In this document: piece after piece, positions 1 through 7,313 of the stretch
Layout of the letters: each line of letters opens with the position of its first letter
Position numbering within the stretch: the stretch's first letter is position 1
Assembly (NCBI GenBank): GCA_040383485.1
Contig: JBEIDK010000085.1
Span: 1 to 13,549, forward strand
Origin: JBEIDK01 sp040383485
GTDB taxonomy: Bacteria > Bacteroidota > Bacteroidia > UBA4408
Direction: 5' to 3'
DNA: 13,549 nt
Position numbers and translations under genes: made by a program
Notes under the pieces: model-generated
What the model saw: only the letters and a program-made list of their open reading frames with translations
The model's database searches: none
What the model was told of the DNA's origin: nothing

Positions 1-282
1 AAACAACCCATCGGCAAATTCGACAATCCAAAACCATTTACCAATCATACAATACAGCTACAAAAAGGTGATACCATTTATTTATTTACCGATGGTTACG
101 CAGACCAATTTGGTGGACCAAAAGCCAAGAAATATTCAAAAGGAAAGTTCAAAGATTTACTACTAAGCATACAACACCTACCCATGAATGAACAACGCGA
201 AGCATTATATAACGCTCATATTGAATGGCGCAGCACTCAAGAACAAGTGGATGATATTTGTGTGATTGGGGTAAGGGTGTAA
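1..282 (+). CDS. SpoIIE-type protein phosphatase, C-terminal fragment (5' end outside window; copy 1)
   Basis: Frame 1 is open from base 1 to a TAA at 280-282 and encodes the last 93 residues of a SpoIIE/PP2C-type serine/threonine phosphatase. Visible motifs are LFTDGYADQFGG (residues 29-40 of the fragment), whose Asp belongs to the PP2C metal site, and the terminal QVDDICVIGVRV with the last conserved Asp pair. The fragment aligns without gaps to 2254-2535 of the next gene, with about 17 mismatches in 282 bases counted by eye, mostly synonymous. It is therefore a recent paralogue or a homogenised copy, and unlike its neighbour it keeps an intact 3' end. By analogy with the neighbours the missing part should hold a periplasmic sensor, a TM helix and the rest of the phosphatase, but that is inference. 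Confidence 0.9.
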   Translation, partial: KQPIGKFDNPKPFTNHTIQLQKGDTIYLFTDGYADQFGGPKAKKYSKGKFKDLLLSIQHLPMNEQREALYNAHIEWRSTQEQVDDICVIGVRV

Positions 283-300
283 TCTCGGCTAAGCCGAGAT
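282..300. repeat. 19-bp inverted repeat just after the copy 1 stop codon
   Basis: ATCTCGGCTAAGCCGAGAT is a perfect palindrome: 9-bp arms 282-290 and 292-300 around one base, folding practically as an 8-bp stem with a TAA loop. It overlaps the last base of the stop codon. No T-run follows, so a classical intrinsic terminator is doubtful, although the stem could still stop or protect the transcript. Half of the element also follows the stops of copies A (ATCTCGGCT, 2535-2543) and C (ATCTCGGCTAAGCC, 9413-9426), so it belongs to the shared 3' block of the paralogues. Confidence 0.7.
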
Positions 301-367
301 GAATTATAACCGCGAAGCAGCATCAATACAAAATAAAAATAAAAATAAATACGAATTGATAATTATA

Positions 368-381
368 AATTTTGAATTTTG
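368..381 (+). repeat. Two tandem AATTTTG heptamers in the leader of copy A
   Basis: AATTTTG occurs twice in direct tandem immediately before the ATG at 385. The TTTTG cores resemble the -7 box of Bacteroidetes promoters, but the TAnnTTTG spacing is off by one base, so a promoter is not claimed. The rest of the 283-384 gap holds only the palindrome above and A-rich sequence. Confidence 0.5.
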
Positions 382-384
382 AAT

Positions 385-2409
385 ATGAAAAAGTTGTTTC
401 TTATACTATTATTTGTTGTGGGCGTTACTAAGCAAACTACTGCTGATGTTAAACACAATTCTAACCTAAAAGGGCAGGCAAAAATTGACTCGTTACTCTA
501 TGCATTTAAGACACAAAAAGAAGATAGTAATAAAGTTATGACAGCAATACAGTTAAGTTTTGAATACCTGTATGAATTAAATAAAACTGACTCTGCTTTT
601 TATTATGCTAGATATGCAGAAGCAAATTTAACATTAGTTAACCCCAAAACTGAATGGAGAATCATGAGGCGTTTAGATGATTTATATGGTTATAAAGGCC
701 GAGATGATTTGAAACTGGAATATAGACTAAGAGGATTAAAAGTAGCTGAAAAAAATCATCTTATTGAAGAAAAAATAAAATCGTATCAATTGCTTTCTTG
801 GGAATTCAATCGAATGGGTAAATATGAAAAAAGCTTGGATTACTATAATTTAGGAGTTAAAGAAGCGCGTAAAAACAAAAAAAGAGAGCTACTGCTTGAA
901 TTATTAAATTCTGGAATTAATTTATTTGTAAACAACAAAAAATTTGATGATGCTTTAATTGTAATTAATGAGATTTCAAAATTAGACACTTCAATTAATA
1001 ACAATGGTGGGCACTATATGACATTAGCCTATTTCTATATTGCAAAGCAAGATTTAATAAAGGCAGAAGAAAGTTATTTTTTAGCTATAGAGCAGCTTGA
1101 AAATAGAAAGGATAGTGGAGCATTAATGATGCTGTATCATAACTATGCGTACATACCTAAACAGCAGAAAAGATATAAAATTGCAGAGTCTTATTATTTA
1201 AAATCAAAACAAATGGCATACACTATTATGCCAAGTTTTGTTTATGATTGTAATGGAAATTTAGCACGTCTTTATATTGAAATGAAAGAATATAACAGTG
1301 CCTTAAAAATTGTAAATGAAGACATTCCATATTTCGAAAAAAATAAACGTTATGATGAGTTAGCAACTAGGTATTCTACAAAAGCTCTAATTCTCTATCA
1401 ACTTGGTAAATATAAAGAGGCTTACGATTTTTCTAATCAGGCTAAATCAATTTTGGATTCAATATCTAACAACGAAACACAAAATAAAATTTCACAACTA
1501 GAATCTAATCTTTTAGAAGAAAGGAAAAATAAGGAAATTGATGTAATAACCAAAGATAAAGAAATTCAAAAAATCATTAGAAATAGTTTTATTGGTGGAT
1601 TTCTATTATTATTTATAATAGCACTTGGTATATTTAGAAGTTTAAAACAAAATCGAAATGCTAAAAATATTATAGAAAAACAAAAAGCTGAAGTAGAGCG
1701 CAAAAACACCGAAATCCTTGATAGCATCGAATACGCCAAGCGCATTCAAAACACCATACTACCGCCGCAAAAAATAGTTTCGAAGTACCTTGAACAATCC
1801 TTCATATTGTACCTACCCAAAGACATTGTTGCAGGCGATTTTTATTGGATGAATTCGCCGAAATTGGAGAAGAATAAAAACGGAGAGGCTATTCTATTCG
1901 CCGCTTGCGACTGCACTGGCCATGGCGTTCCGGGCGCAATGGTATCAGTAGTTTGCAGCAATGCACTCAATAAAGCAGTGAAAGAATTTGGCTTAACTCA
2001 ACCTGCCAAAATACTAGATAAAGTAGCAGAACTTGTAATAGAAGACCTAAGCAAAAATAATGATGTTGGAGATGAAATTCAGGATGGCATGGATGCTTCA
2101 CTTTGTTCGCTCAATCTCCAAACAGGTGAGCTACAATGGGCAGGTGCAAATAACTCACTCTATGTGATTAAAAGTGCAAAAGGTAAAGTGCAAAGTGAAA
2201 GTAACTTTGAACTTGAAACTTTGAACTTTGAACTAGACGAAGTGAAGGCTGATAAACAGCCCATCGGCAAATTCGACAATCCAAAACCATTTACTAATCA
2301 TACCATTCAACTACAAAAGGGAGATACCATTTATTTATTTACAGACGGTTACGCCGACCAGTTTGGTGGACCAAAAGCCAAAAAATATTCAAAAGGAAAG
2401 TTCAAATAA
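385..2409 (+). CDS. TPR-sensor SpoIIE-type phosphatase, truncated by a nonsense codon (copy A)
   Basis: The product of 674 residues begins with a signal peptide or N-anchor (MKKLFLILLFVVGVTKQTTA). A TPR-like helical region of about 40-residue units follows (about 50-360), then a coiled coil, a TM helix near 400-418, a cytoplasmic signalling helix containing EILDSIEYAKRIQNTILPP (443-461), and a SpoIIE/PP2C domain. Metal-site motifs present are DIVAGDFYW (480-488), CDCTGHGVPGA (508-518), DGMDAS (567-572) and LFTDGYADQFGG (651-662). The frame ends at TAA 2407-2409, where copy 1 has GAT and copy C has GAA. The conserved last 41 codons, including the final metal-binding QVDDICV Asp residues, are therefore missing and the phosphatase is probably inactive or impaired. 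ATG 385 was preferred over TTG 379 because it starts the signal peptide. The TPRs should lie outside the membrane, sensing peptide or protein partners (inference). Confidence 0.85.
   Translation: MKKLFLILLFVVGVTKQTTADVKHNSNLKGQAKIDSLLYAFKTQKEDSNKVMTAIQLSFEYLYELNKTDSAFYYARYAEANLTLVNPKTEWRIMRRLDDLYGYKGRDDLKLEYRLRGLKVAEKNHLIEEKIKSYQLLSWEFNRMGKYEKSLDYYNLGVKEARKNKKRELLLELLNSGINLFVNNKKFDDALIVINEISKLDTSINNNGGHYMTLAYFYIAKQDLIKAEESYFLAIEQLENRKDSGALMMLYHNYAYIPKQQKRYKIAESYYLKSKQMAYTIMPSFVYDCNGNLARLYIEMKEYNSALKIVNEDIPYFEKNKRYDELATRYSTKALILYQLGKYKEAYDFSNQAKSILDSISNNETQNKISQLESNLLEERKNKEIDVITKDKEIQKIIRNSFIGGFLLLFIIALGIFRSLKQNRNAKNIIEKQKAEVERKNTEILDSIEYAKRIQNTILPPQKIVSKYLEQSFILYLPKDIVAGDFYWMNSPKLEKNKNGEAILFAACDCTGHGVPGAMVSVVCSNALNKAVKEFGLTQPAKILDKVAELVIEDLSKNNDVGDEIQDGMDASLCSLNLQTGELQWAGANNSLYVIKSAKGKVQSESNFELETLNFELDEVKADKQPIGKFDNPKPFTNHTIQLQKGDTIYLFTDGYADQFGGPKAKKYSKGKFK
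2203..2234 (+). repeat. Degenerate AACTTTG heptamer array inside copy A
   Basis: The stretch reads as slightly irregular tandem copies of AACTTTG/AACTTG. It encodes residues such as NFELETLNFEL in a loop between the SpoIIE core strands, a place where copy C has a shorter loop. It looks like an in-frame expansion of a short tandem repeat, tolerated because it falls in a variable surface loop. Confidence 0.6.
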
Positions 2410-2535
2410 TTACTACTAAGCATACAACACCTACCCATGAATGAACAACGCGAAGCATTATATAACGCCCATATTGAATGGCGCAGCACTCAAGAACAAG
2501 TAGATGATATTTGTGTGATTGGGGTGAGGGTGTAA
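2410..2535 (+). pseudogene. Orphaned 3' end of copy A phosphatase after the nonsense codon
   Basis: After TAA 2407-2409 the same frame continues for 41 codons to TAA 2533-2535 and encodes LLLSIQHLPMNEQ through QVDDICVIGVRV. This is the same peptide as the end of copy 1. Bases differing from copies 1 and C are mostly silent, so the stop arose recently. An internal ATG at 2437 (MNEQREAL) exists, but nothing suggests it is used. Confidence 0.85.
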
Positions 2536-2567
2536 TCTCGGCTTACTAAAATGAATTTGTAATTTAA

Positions 2568-2599
2568 TTTGTCAACTTTGATAAAAAAAATTACGTTTG
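2568..2599 (+). promoter_or_regulatory. Bacteroidetes-type promoter for the lipoprotein gene
   Basis: TTTG at 2568-2571 and TACGTTTG at 2592-2599 fit the Bacteroidetes sigma-ABfr consensus TTTG-N19-21-TAnnTTTG, with a 20-base spacer. Transcription would begin about 7 bases later, giving a very short leader before ATG 2617. The match is exact, but chance matches are possible in AT-rich DNA. Confidence 0.55.
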
Positions 2600-2616
2600 A
2601 AAAAAATATAATTTGT

Positions 2617-3462
2617 ATGAAAAAGATAATTTTTACATCAGCATCAATTGCTACATTATTACTTAGTTCTTGCGGAAATAATTCAGCGCCAACAGTTGAT
2701 ACCGAAACAAATAAGCAACAAGATACTGCAGTAGCTGCAAAGGAAGAGTTTACAATGTTTGAATTCGATAAAATGATGGCAAACTTTCCTAAACCATTAG
2801 ACATGGTAAATGAAATTGCAAAAGCCGGTGTTAAATATGATAAAGCCTCTATCAATAACGTAGATAATGAGAAAAATTATGTCACCGAAAGCAAACGTGC
2901 ACTAAACTTCGGAGTATATTCTGTCGACCTTGGATATTTAAGTACTTATGACAAAAAACAAGAAGTATTGAAGTCATTCAAAACGGTGCGCAAACTGGCA
3001 GAATCTTTAAATGCTTTAGAGAGCTTTGATAAAGTAGCGGGTGCAAATTTCGAGAGTAAATTAAGTAACAAAGATACCTTGGTTAAAATTGCTGATGATG
3101 TTTACTACGAATCATATAACAACATAAAAAGTAGCAATAGATTGGAAATTGCAACTTTAATTGTTTGCGGCAGTTGGGTTGAAAGTCAAAACTTTGCCTT
3201 GCAAGGATTAAGCAATTATGAGCGCAACGCAAAAACAGAATTTTTGTACAATAAAATTTATGAGCAAAAAACACACTTAGATAATTTATTATCTGTAATG
3301 AATCAGTTTAAAGATAAGGATGACTTTGCGGCACTAATTACTGATTTTGAAAACTTAAAATCAGTTTACGCTTCTTTTAAAGATACCAAAGAATTAACAA
3401 AAGCTACAGTTGCCAAATTAGCTGAGGTAGTAAAATCAACCAGAGAAAAAGTTGTAAAATAA
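2617..3462 (+). CDS. Putative lipoprotein of unknown function
   Basis: The 281-residue protein starts with a lipoprotein signal peptide: KK, a hydrophobic stretch, then the lipobox LLSSC with Cys19. The residues after the Cys (GNNSAPTVDTE) form an acidic, Ser/Thr-rich tether, so it is probably exported and lipid-anchored. The mature part (about 45-281) is almost entirely amphipathic helix, with a recognisable segment ALNFGVYSVDLGYLSTYD at about 95-112. Similar helical lipoproteins are, from memory, common hypothetical proteins in Bacteroidetes; no function is assigned. ATG 2617 was chosen over an upstream in-frame TTG at 2569 because it begins the signal peptide and lies just after the promoter. 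A strong terminator follows, so this is probably a single-gene transcript. Confidence 0.85.
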   Translation: MKKIIFTSASIATLLLSSCGNNSAPTVDTETNKQQDTAVAAKEEFTMFEFDKMMANFPKPLDMVNEIAKAGVKYDKASINNVDNEKNYVTESKRALNFGVYSVDLGYLSTYDKKQEVLKSFKTVRKLAESLNALESFDKVAGANFESKLSNKDTLVKIADDVYYESYNNIKSSNRLEIATLIVCGSWVESQNFALQGLSNYERNAKTEFLYNKIYEQKTHLDNLLSVMNQFKDKDDFAALITDFENLKSVYASFKDTKELTKATVAKLAEVVKSTREKVVK

Positions 3463-3480
3463 TATTCATTATAAATTTGC

Positions 3481-3513
3481 AAAAAGCATTACCAATTTTG
3501 GTAGTGCTTTTTT
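3481..3513 (+). terminator. Rho-independent terminator after the lipoprotein gene
   Basis: The arms 3481-3494 (AAAAAGCATTACCA) and 3499-3512 (TGGTAGTGCTTTTT) pair over 14 positions with one G-U wobble around a four-base loop. The right arm runs into a T-tract. The hairpin sits 19 bases past the stop at 3462 and separates the lipoprotein from the ABC transporter gene. Confidence 0.85.
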
Positions 3514-3548
3514 GTTTATTTTAAAAATCACATACAAAATATAAAACA

Positions 3549-6500
3549 ATGAGTGAGTCAATTTTAAAGGCAATCATTAAACTCTTTGCGTTGGTAGCAA
3601 AAATTGAAACAGTTGCCAATAGCAGCCGACAATTGGTTGAGTCATTTTTATATGAGCAGTTAAATGAAGAGTCTGCAATTGAATATTTAAAATTATATGA
3701 TGATATTATTGCACAAGATGAAAAAGTTGCTGAAGGTGACCAGAAACTCAAACGAAGGTCACTAAGCGGCGTTAAAGTACTTGCAATATGCGAACAACTT
3801 AATACATCATTAACACAACGTCAGAAGGTCATTGTTGTGTTAAGGTTAATTGAAATAATTTTGGCAACACAGCAAGCTACTGATGATGAACGCGATTTTG
3901 TTGATACTGTTGCAAATTCCTTCAATATTGATGAAGATGAATATTTAAGATGTATCATATATTTTAATAGTCAAGCTACCGATGAATTAACAGAGGAGAA
4001 TCATTTTCTAATCATTGATAATAGTATTAAGCAATCGATTGATAGAAAACATTTATATAACGAACATATTAATGGACATATTAGAATAATGTTTATTAAA
4101 AGTGTATCGATGTATGTATTGCGCTACTTTGGTAATAGCGAAATTACACTTAACGGACATCAAATAAGTTATGGTAAAATTTATATCCTTAATCAAGGAG
4201 TATCAATACGTAGTCCAAAATTTTCACCCATATTTTACAGTGATATTGTAAGTTGTTTTTTAACTACTGATACCAAACAAAAAATTGTTTTTGAGGCACA
4301 AAAATTAGGTTATGAATTTAGTAATGGAAAAATTGGATTGCATAACCTAAGCATTTCGGAAACCTCAGGAAAGCTAGTAGGCATAATGGGTGGAAGCGGC
4401 GCAGGAAAATCTACCTTACTCAATATTTTAAATGGTAATGATAAACCAACAGTAGGTAACGTTTTTATAAATGGAATTAATTTTCATACCGAAAAACAAA
4501 AATTAAAAGGAATTGTCGGGCACATATCTCAAGATGATTTATTGATGGAATCATTGACCGTATACGAGAATTTATTTTACAATGCCAAACTTTGTTTTAG
4601 CTATTTATCTGACGATGAAATTAATGATAAATGTTTGCGACTGCTTGCTGAAATAGGTTTGTATGAGGCAAAAGATTTAAAGGTTGGCAATGTACTTTCT
4701 AAAACAATTAGTGGTGGCCAACGCAAACGCTTAAATATTGCCTTAGAATTAATTCGTGAACCATCCATCCTTTTTGTTGATGAGCCTACAAGTGGTTTGT
4801 CATCGCGCGACAGCGAAAATATAATGGATTTGCTGAAGGAGCTAGCACTGAAAGGCAAGTTAGTTTTTGTTGTTATTCATCAACCATCATCAGATATTTT
4901 TAAAATGTTTGATAAACTTTTATTGTTAGATGTTGGTGGATATCCCATTTATTATGGCAATCCGGTTGAAGCGGTAATCTATTTTAAGAATGTAGTAAGC
5001 CATATCAATGCAAATGAAAGCGAATGTATGGTATGCGGTAATGTAAACCCTGAACAGATTTTTAATATTATTGAAGCACAGGTATTAGACGAATACGGTA
5101 ACAATACACAGAAACGAAAAATTTCTCCCGCACAATGGAATAAATACTTTGTACAGAATCACCATGCTGAAAATATTGACAGTAAAAATTCAGAATTGCC
5201 ACCAGGTATTTTTCAAATTCCAACCAAATGGCAACAATTCAAAGTATTCTTAAAGCGCGATGTGTTAAGTAAACTAAGCAATAAACAATACATGCTTATT
5301 AACTTGCTTGAAGCACCTGTACTTGCCTTAATTCTTGCTTTTTTAGTTAGATATATCAATCCTAAAAGCGAAACGGGATATGTGTTTGCAGATAATATGA
5401 ATATTCCTGCATATATGTTTATGAGCGTGATTGTGGCCTTATTTTTAGGCTTAAGCGTAAGTGCCGAAGAAATTATTGCCGACCGTAAAATTAGAAAACG
5501 CGAATCATTTTTAAGCTTAAGTAAGTCGAGTTATTTATGGAGTAAGATTGTATTGATGTTTACATTCTCGGCCATACAAGCTCTGTTTTTTGTGTTGATT
5601 GGTAATAGTATTTTAGAAATTCGAGATATGTATTTTCAATATTGGCTGGTGCTTTTTACCACCTCTTGTTTTGCCAATATGTTGGGATTAAATATTTCTG
5701 CCACCTTTAATTCTGCCGTAACCATTTATATTTTAATTCCGTTTTTATTGATACCGCAACTATTGCTAAGCGGATTAATTGTAAAGTTCGAAAATTTACA
5801 TCCTTCTCTCTCTTCTAAAAGTGAAGTGCCATTTGCTGGAAAAATAATGACGAGCTTTTGGGCTTACGAAGCATTGGCTGTGAATCAATTTACAAATAAT
5901 GCTTACGAAAAATATTTCTACAATGTAGATAAACACGCCAGTTTTGCAACCTTTAAATTGAATTTTTGGCTTGATGCAATGCGAACAAAATTGGATGATG
6001 CCGAAGCATTATTGAATGAAAAAAACAATGAAACCAAATTAGCAAATGCCTTACTTACATTAAAAAATGAATTGGAAGATGAATCACGGTTATCGGAAAT
6101 TAAATTCACGAAAATGAATTTGCTAAACGCTCATTCATTCGACAAGAAAACTCTAATAGCGCTCAGAAAACACTTTGACGAATTAGAAGAATTTTACAGA
6201 GATAAAAATTTACAAGCTTCAAAAGAAAAGCAAAGAATAGTTAAACAATTAGCGCCGAATCAAGCGAGTGAGAAAGCATTTGCTATTTGGAAACAGAACA
6301 ATGAAAATTTAGCTGTTGCTGATGCAGTTAAAAATGTTGCGCACGAAGAACGTATTGAGGAAATTGATAATCACTTTATACAACTCAGCGACAATATTTT
6401 TAATTTGCCTCCACAATCAAACTTTTTAAATGCGCATTTTTACGCACCTGAAAAGCCCGTATTTGGAAGTTATTTCGATACATTTGATATCAATGTTTTT

Positions 6501-6629
6501 GTAATTTGGGTAATGAGTTTTTTACTTTCAATTACATTGTATTTTAATGCGTTTGCAAATGCATTTAAAGCAATGGGTAATCTTTTTACTGGTTGGCGTT
6601 ACACAAAAAAACCTAAGAAATATTTATAG
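3549..6629 (+). CDS. ABCG-like ABC transporter, ATPase-permease fusion with TerB-like and FHA-like N-terminal regions
   Basis: The 1026-residue protein has several parts. Residues 1-140 are an all-helical, acidic, TerB-like region. Residues 150-245 are beta-rich and FHA-like (YVLRYFGNSEITLNGHQI, ILNQGVSIRS). The ATPase follows, with Walker A GGSGAGKS (281-288), Q-loop Gln328, signature ISGGQ (387-391), Walker B ILFVDEP (407-413) and H-loop His444. Next is a permease with TM helices near 585-601, 620-638, 664-686, 697-715, 724-745 and 982-1002. NPEQIFNIIEA (500-510) matches the NPADFFLD-type link of ABCG proteins. ATPase-before-permease order and a long loop between the last two TM helices are also ABCG features, though this loop (about 746-980) is unusually long and coiled-coil-rich. 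The protein probably works as a homodimeric exporter; the substrate is unknown. No SD or promoter is evident before ATG 3549. Confidence 0.88.
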   Translation: MSESILKAIIKLFALVAKIETVANSSRQLVESFLYEQLNEESAIEYLKLYDDIIAQDEKVAEGDQKLKRRSLSGVKVLAICEQLNTSLTQRQKVIVVLRLIEIILATQQATDDERDFVDTVANSFNIDEDEYLRCIIYFNSQATDELTEENHFLIIDNSIKQSIDRKHLYNEHINGHIRIMFIKSVSMYVLRYFGNSEITLNGHQISYGKIYILNQGVSIRSPKFSPIFYSDIVSCFLTTDTKQKIVFEAQKLGYEFSNGKIGLHNLSISETSGKLVGIMGGSGAGKSTLLNILNGNDKPTVGNVFINGINFHTEKQKLKGIVGHISQDDLLMESLTVYENLFYNAKLCFSYLSDDEINDKCLRLLAEIGLYEAKDLKVGNVLSKTISGGQRKRLNIALELIREPSILFVDEPTSGLSSRDSENIMDLLKELALKGKLVFVVIHQPSSDIFKMFDKLLLLDVGGYPIYYGNPVEAVIYFKNVVSHINANESECMVCGNVNPEQIFNIIEAQVLDEYGNNTQKRKISPAQWNKYFVQNHHAENIDSKNSELPPGIFQIPTKWQQFKVFLKRDVLSKLSNKQYMLINLLEAPVLALILAFLVRYINPKSETGYVFADNMNIPAYMFMSVIVALFLGLSVSAEEIIADRKIRKRESFLSLSKSSYLWSKIVLMFTFSAIQALFFVLIGNSILEIRDMYFQYWLVLFTTSCFANMLGLNISATFNSAVTIYILIPFLLIPQLLLSGLIVKFENLHPSLSSKSEVPFAGKIMTSFWAYEALAVNQFTNNAYEKYFYNVDKHASFATFKLNFWLDAMRTKLDDAEALLNEKNNETKLANALLTLKNELEDESRLSEIKFTKMNLLNAHSFDKKTLIALRKHFDELEEFYRDKNLQASKEKQRIVKQLAPNQASEKAFAIWKQNNENLAVADAVKNVAHEERIEEIDNHFIQLSDNIFNLPPQSNFLNAHFYAPEKPVFGSYFDTFDINVFVIWVMSFLLSITLYFNAFANAFKAMGNLFTGWRYTKKPKKYL

Positions 6630-6647
6630 CATGAATAAAAGCTATTT

Positions 6648-7037
6648 TTAGTCTTCTTCTTGAACTGATGAAATATTAAAAGGGATGTGCAACATGTCCC
6701 TAAAATCTTCTCCAGCTTCTAACATATCGGTGTCATTTTCTTCATAAGTCCAATTTATTTGAACCTTTGTTTTTCCTTCATCACCAATTCTTTGCAGAAT
6801 TTTAAGACAGTCTAATATTCTTTTTGCCGATGAGGTGTTAAAATACTCAAGATAGATATTGAAGTGAGATTCTGCTGCCGGACTTATTGAGTACTCATTC
6901 AACCAATCAGTCAATTCTTGGTAAAACTTAAATGTATTTTCTGGTATAGATTTTCCTTTTAAAAATAAAATTCCTGTAGTTGAATTAAAATTAATAGCTG
7001 GCGTTTTTGGAGTTGATGATAAAACAAGGTTGTTCAT
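6648..7037 (-). CDS. siaC: SiaC family (DUF1987) regulatory phosphoprotein
   Basis: The 129-residue protein matches SiaC/DUF1987 throughout: STPKTPAINFNSTTGILFLK at the start, GKSIPENTFKFYQELTDWL (28-46), LEYFNTSSAKRILDCL (63-78), and VQINWTYEENDTDMLEAGED (92-111). Thr68 in YFNTSSAK sits at the number and context of the Thr phosphorylated in Pseudomonas aeruginosa SiaC. There, SiaB kinase phosphorylates SiaC, the SpoIIE-type phosphatase SiaA removes the phosphate, and SiaC controls the diguanylate cyclase SiaD (established for P. aeruginosa). By analogy this is a cytoplasmic switch protein and plausible substrate of one or more SpoIIE phosphatases in the window. It is convergent with the ABC gene (18 bases between stops) and divergent from copy C. 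No SiaB-like kinase or GGDEF protein is visible here. Confidence 0.9.
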   Translation of the reverse strand: MNNLVLSSTPKTPAINFNSTTGILFLKGKSIPENTFKFYQELTDWLNEYSISPAAESHFNIYLEYFNTSSAKRILDCLKILQRIGDEGKTKVQINWTYEENDTDMLEAGEDFRDMLHIPFNISSVQEED

Positions 7038-7093
7038 AATTCTATATTTATTTGGTTAAAAATAATTTAATTTTTACAATTACATATTAAGCA

Positions 7094-7288
7094 TTGATTT
7101 TTTTTAATAAGTTTTCCTTTTATTTTGGTGAAGAGGAATACAAGAAAAATATCGAAATACATGTAAAACTCATTATTGCATTTAATAGCTATTTCTTTAA
7201 TCGAAAAATTAATGTAAATATAAATAATCAATTATTAGACTTTAATGATTATGTTATTTATAATTGTGTAATTGGCGTGAGGGTGTAA
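7094..7288 (+). pseudogene. Relic of a SpoIIE phosphatase C-terminus
   Basis: The frame is open from about 7094 to TAA 7286-7288, with no ATG at its start. It reads FYFGEEEYKKNIEIHV early on, resembling the FGEERL segment near the end of PP2C/SpoIIE domains, and ends in NCVIGVRV exactly like the phosphatases around it. The last 24 bases (7265-7288) differ from the same bases of copies A and C at only two positions, while upstream bases are unlike. The catalytic Asp pair of QVDDICV is replaced (DYVIYNCV). The best reading is a decayed 3' remnant of a divergent paralogue, or a short terminal block copied onto unrelated AT-rich DNA. It is unlikely to encode a functional protein. The rest of 7038-7313 holds only short AT-rich spacers. 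Confidence 0.6.
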
Positions 7289-7313
7289 ATTATTTAAGAT
7301 TTAATAATCAAGA

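Noticed and set aside
2569..2616. TTG start for the lipoprotein gene
   Set aside because: It would overlap the promoter and place charged residues before the lipoprotein signal peptide.
2490..2855. Minus-strand open frame of 121 codons over the copy A tail and lipoprotein gene
   Set aside because: It overlaps a well-supported lipoprotein gene with signal peptide and promoter; its translation has no recognisable motif.
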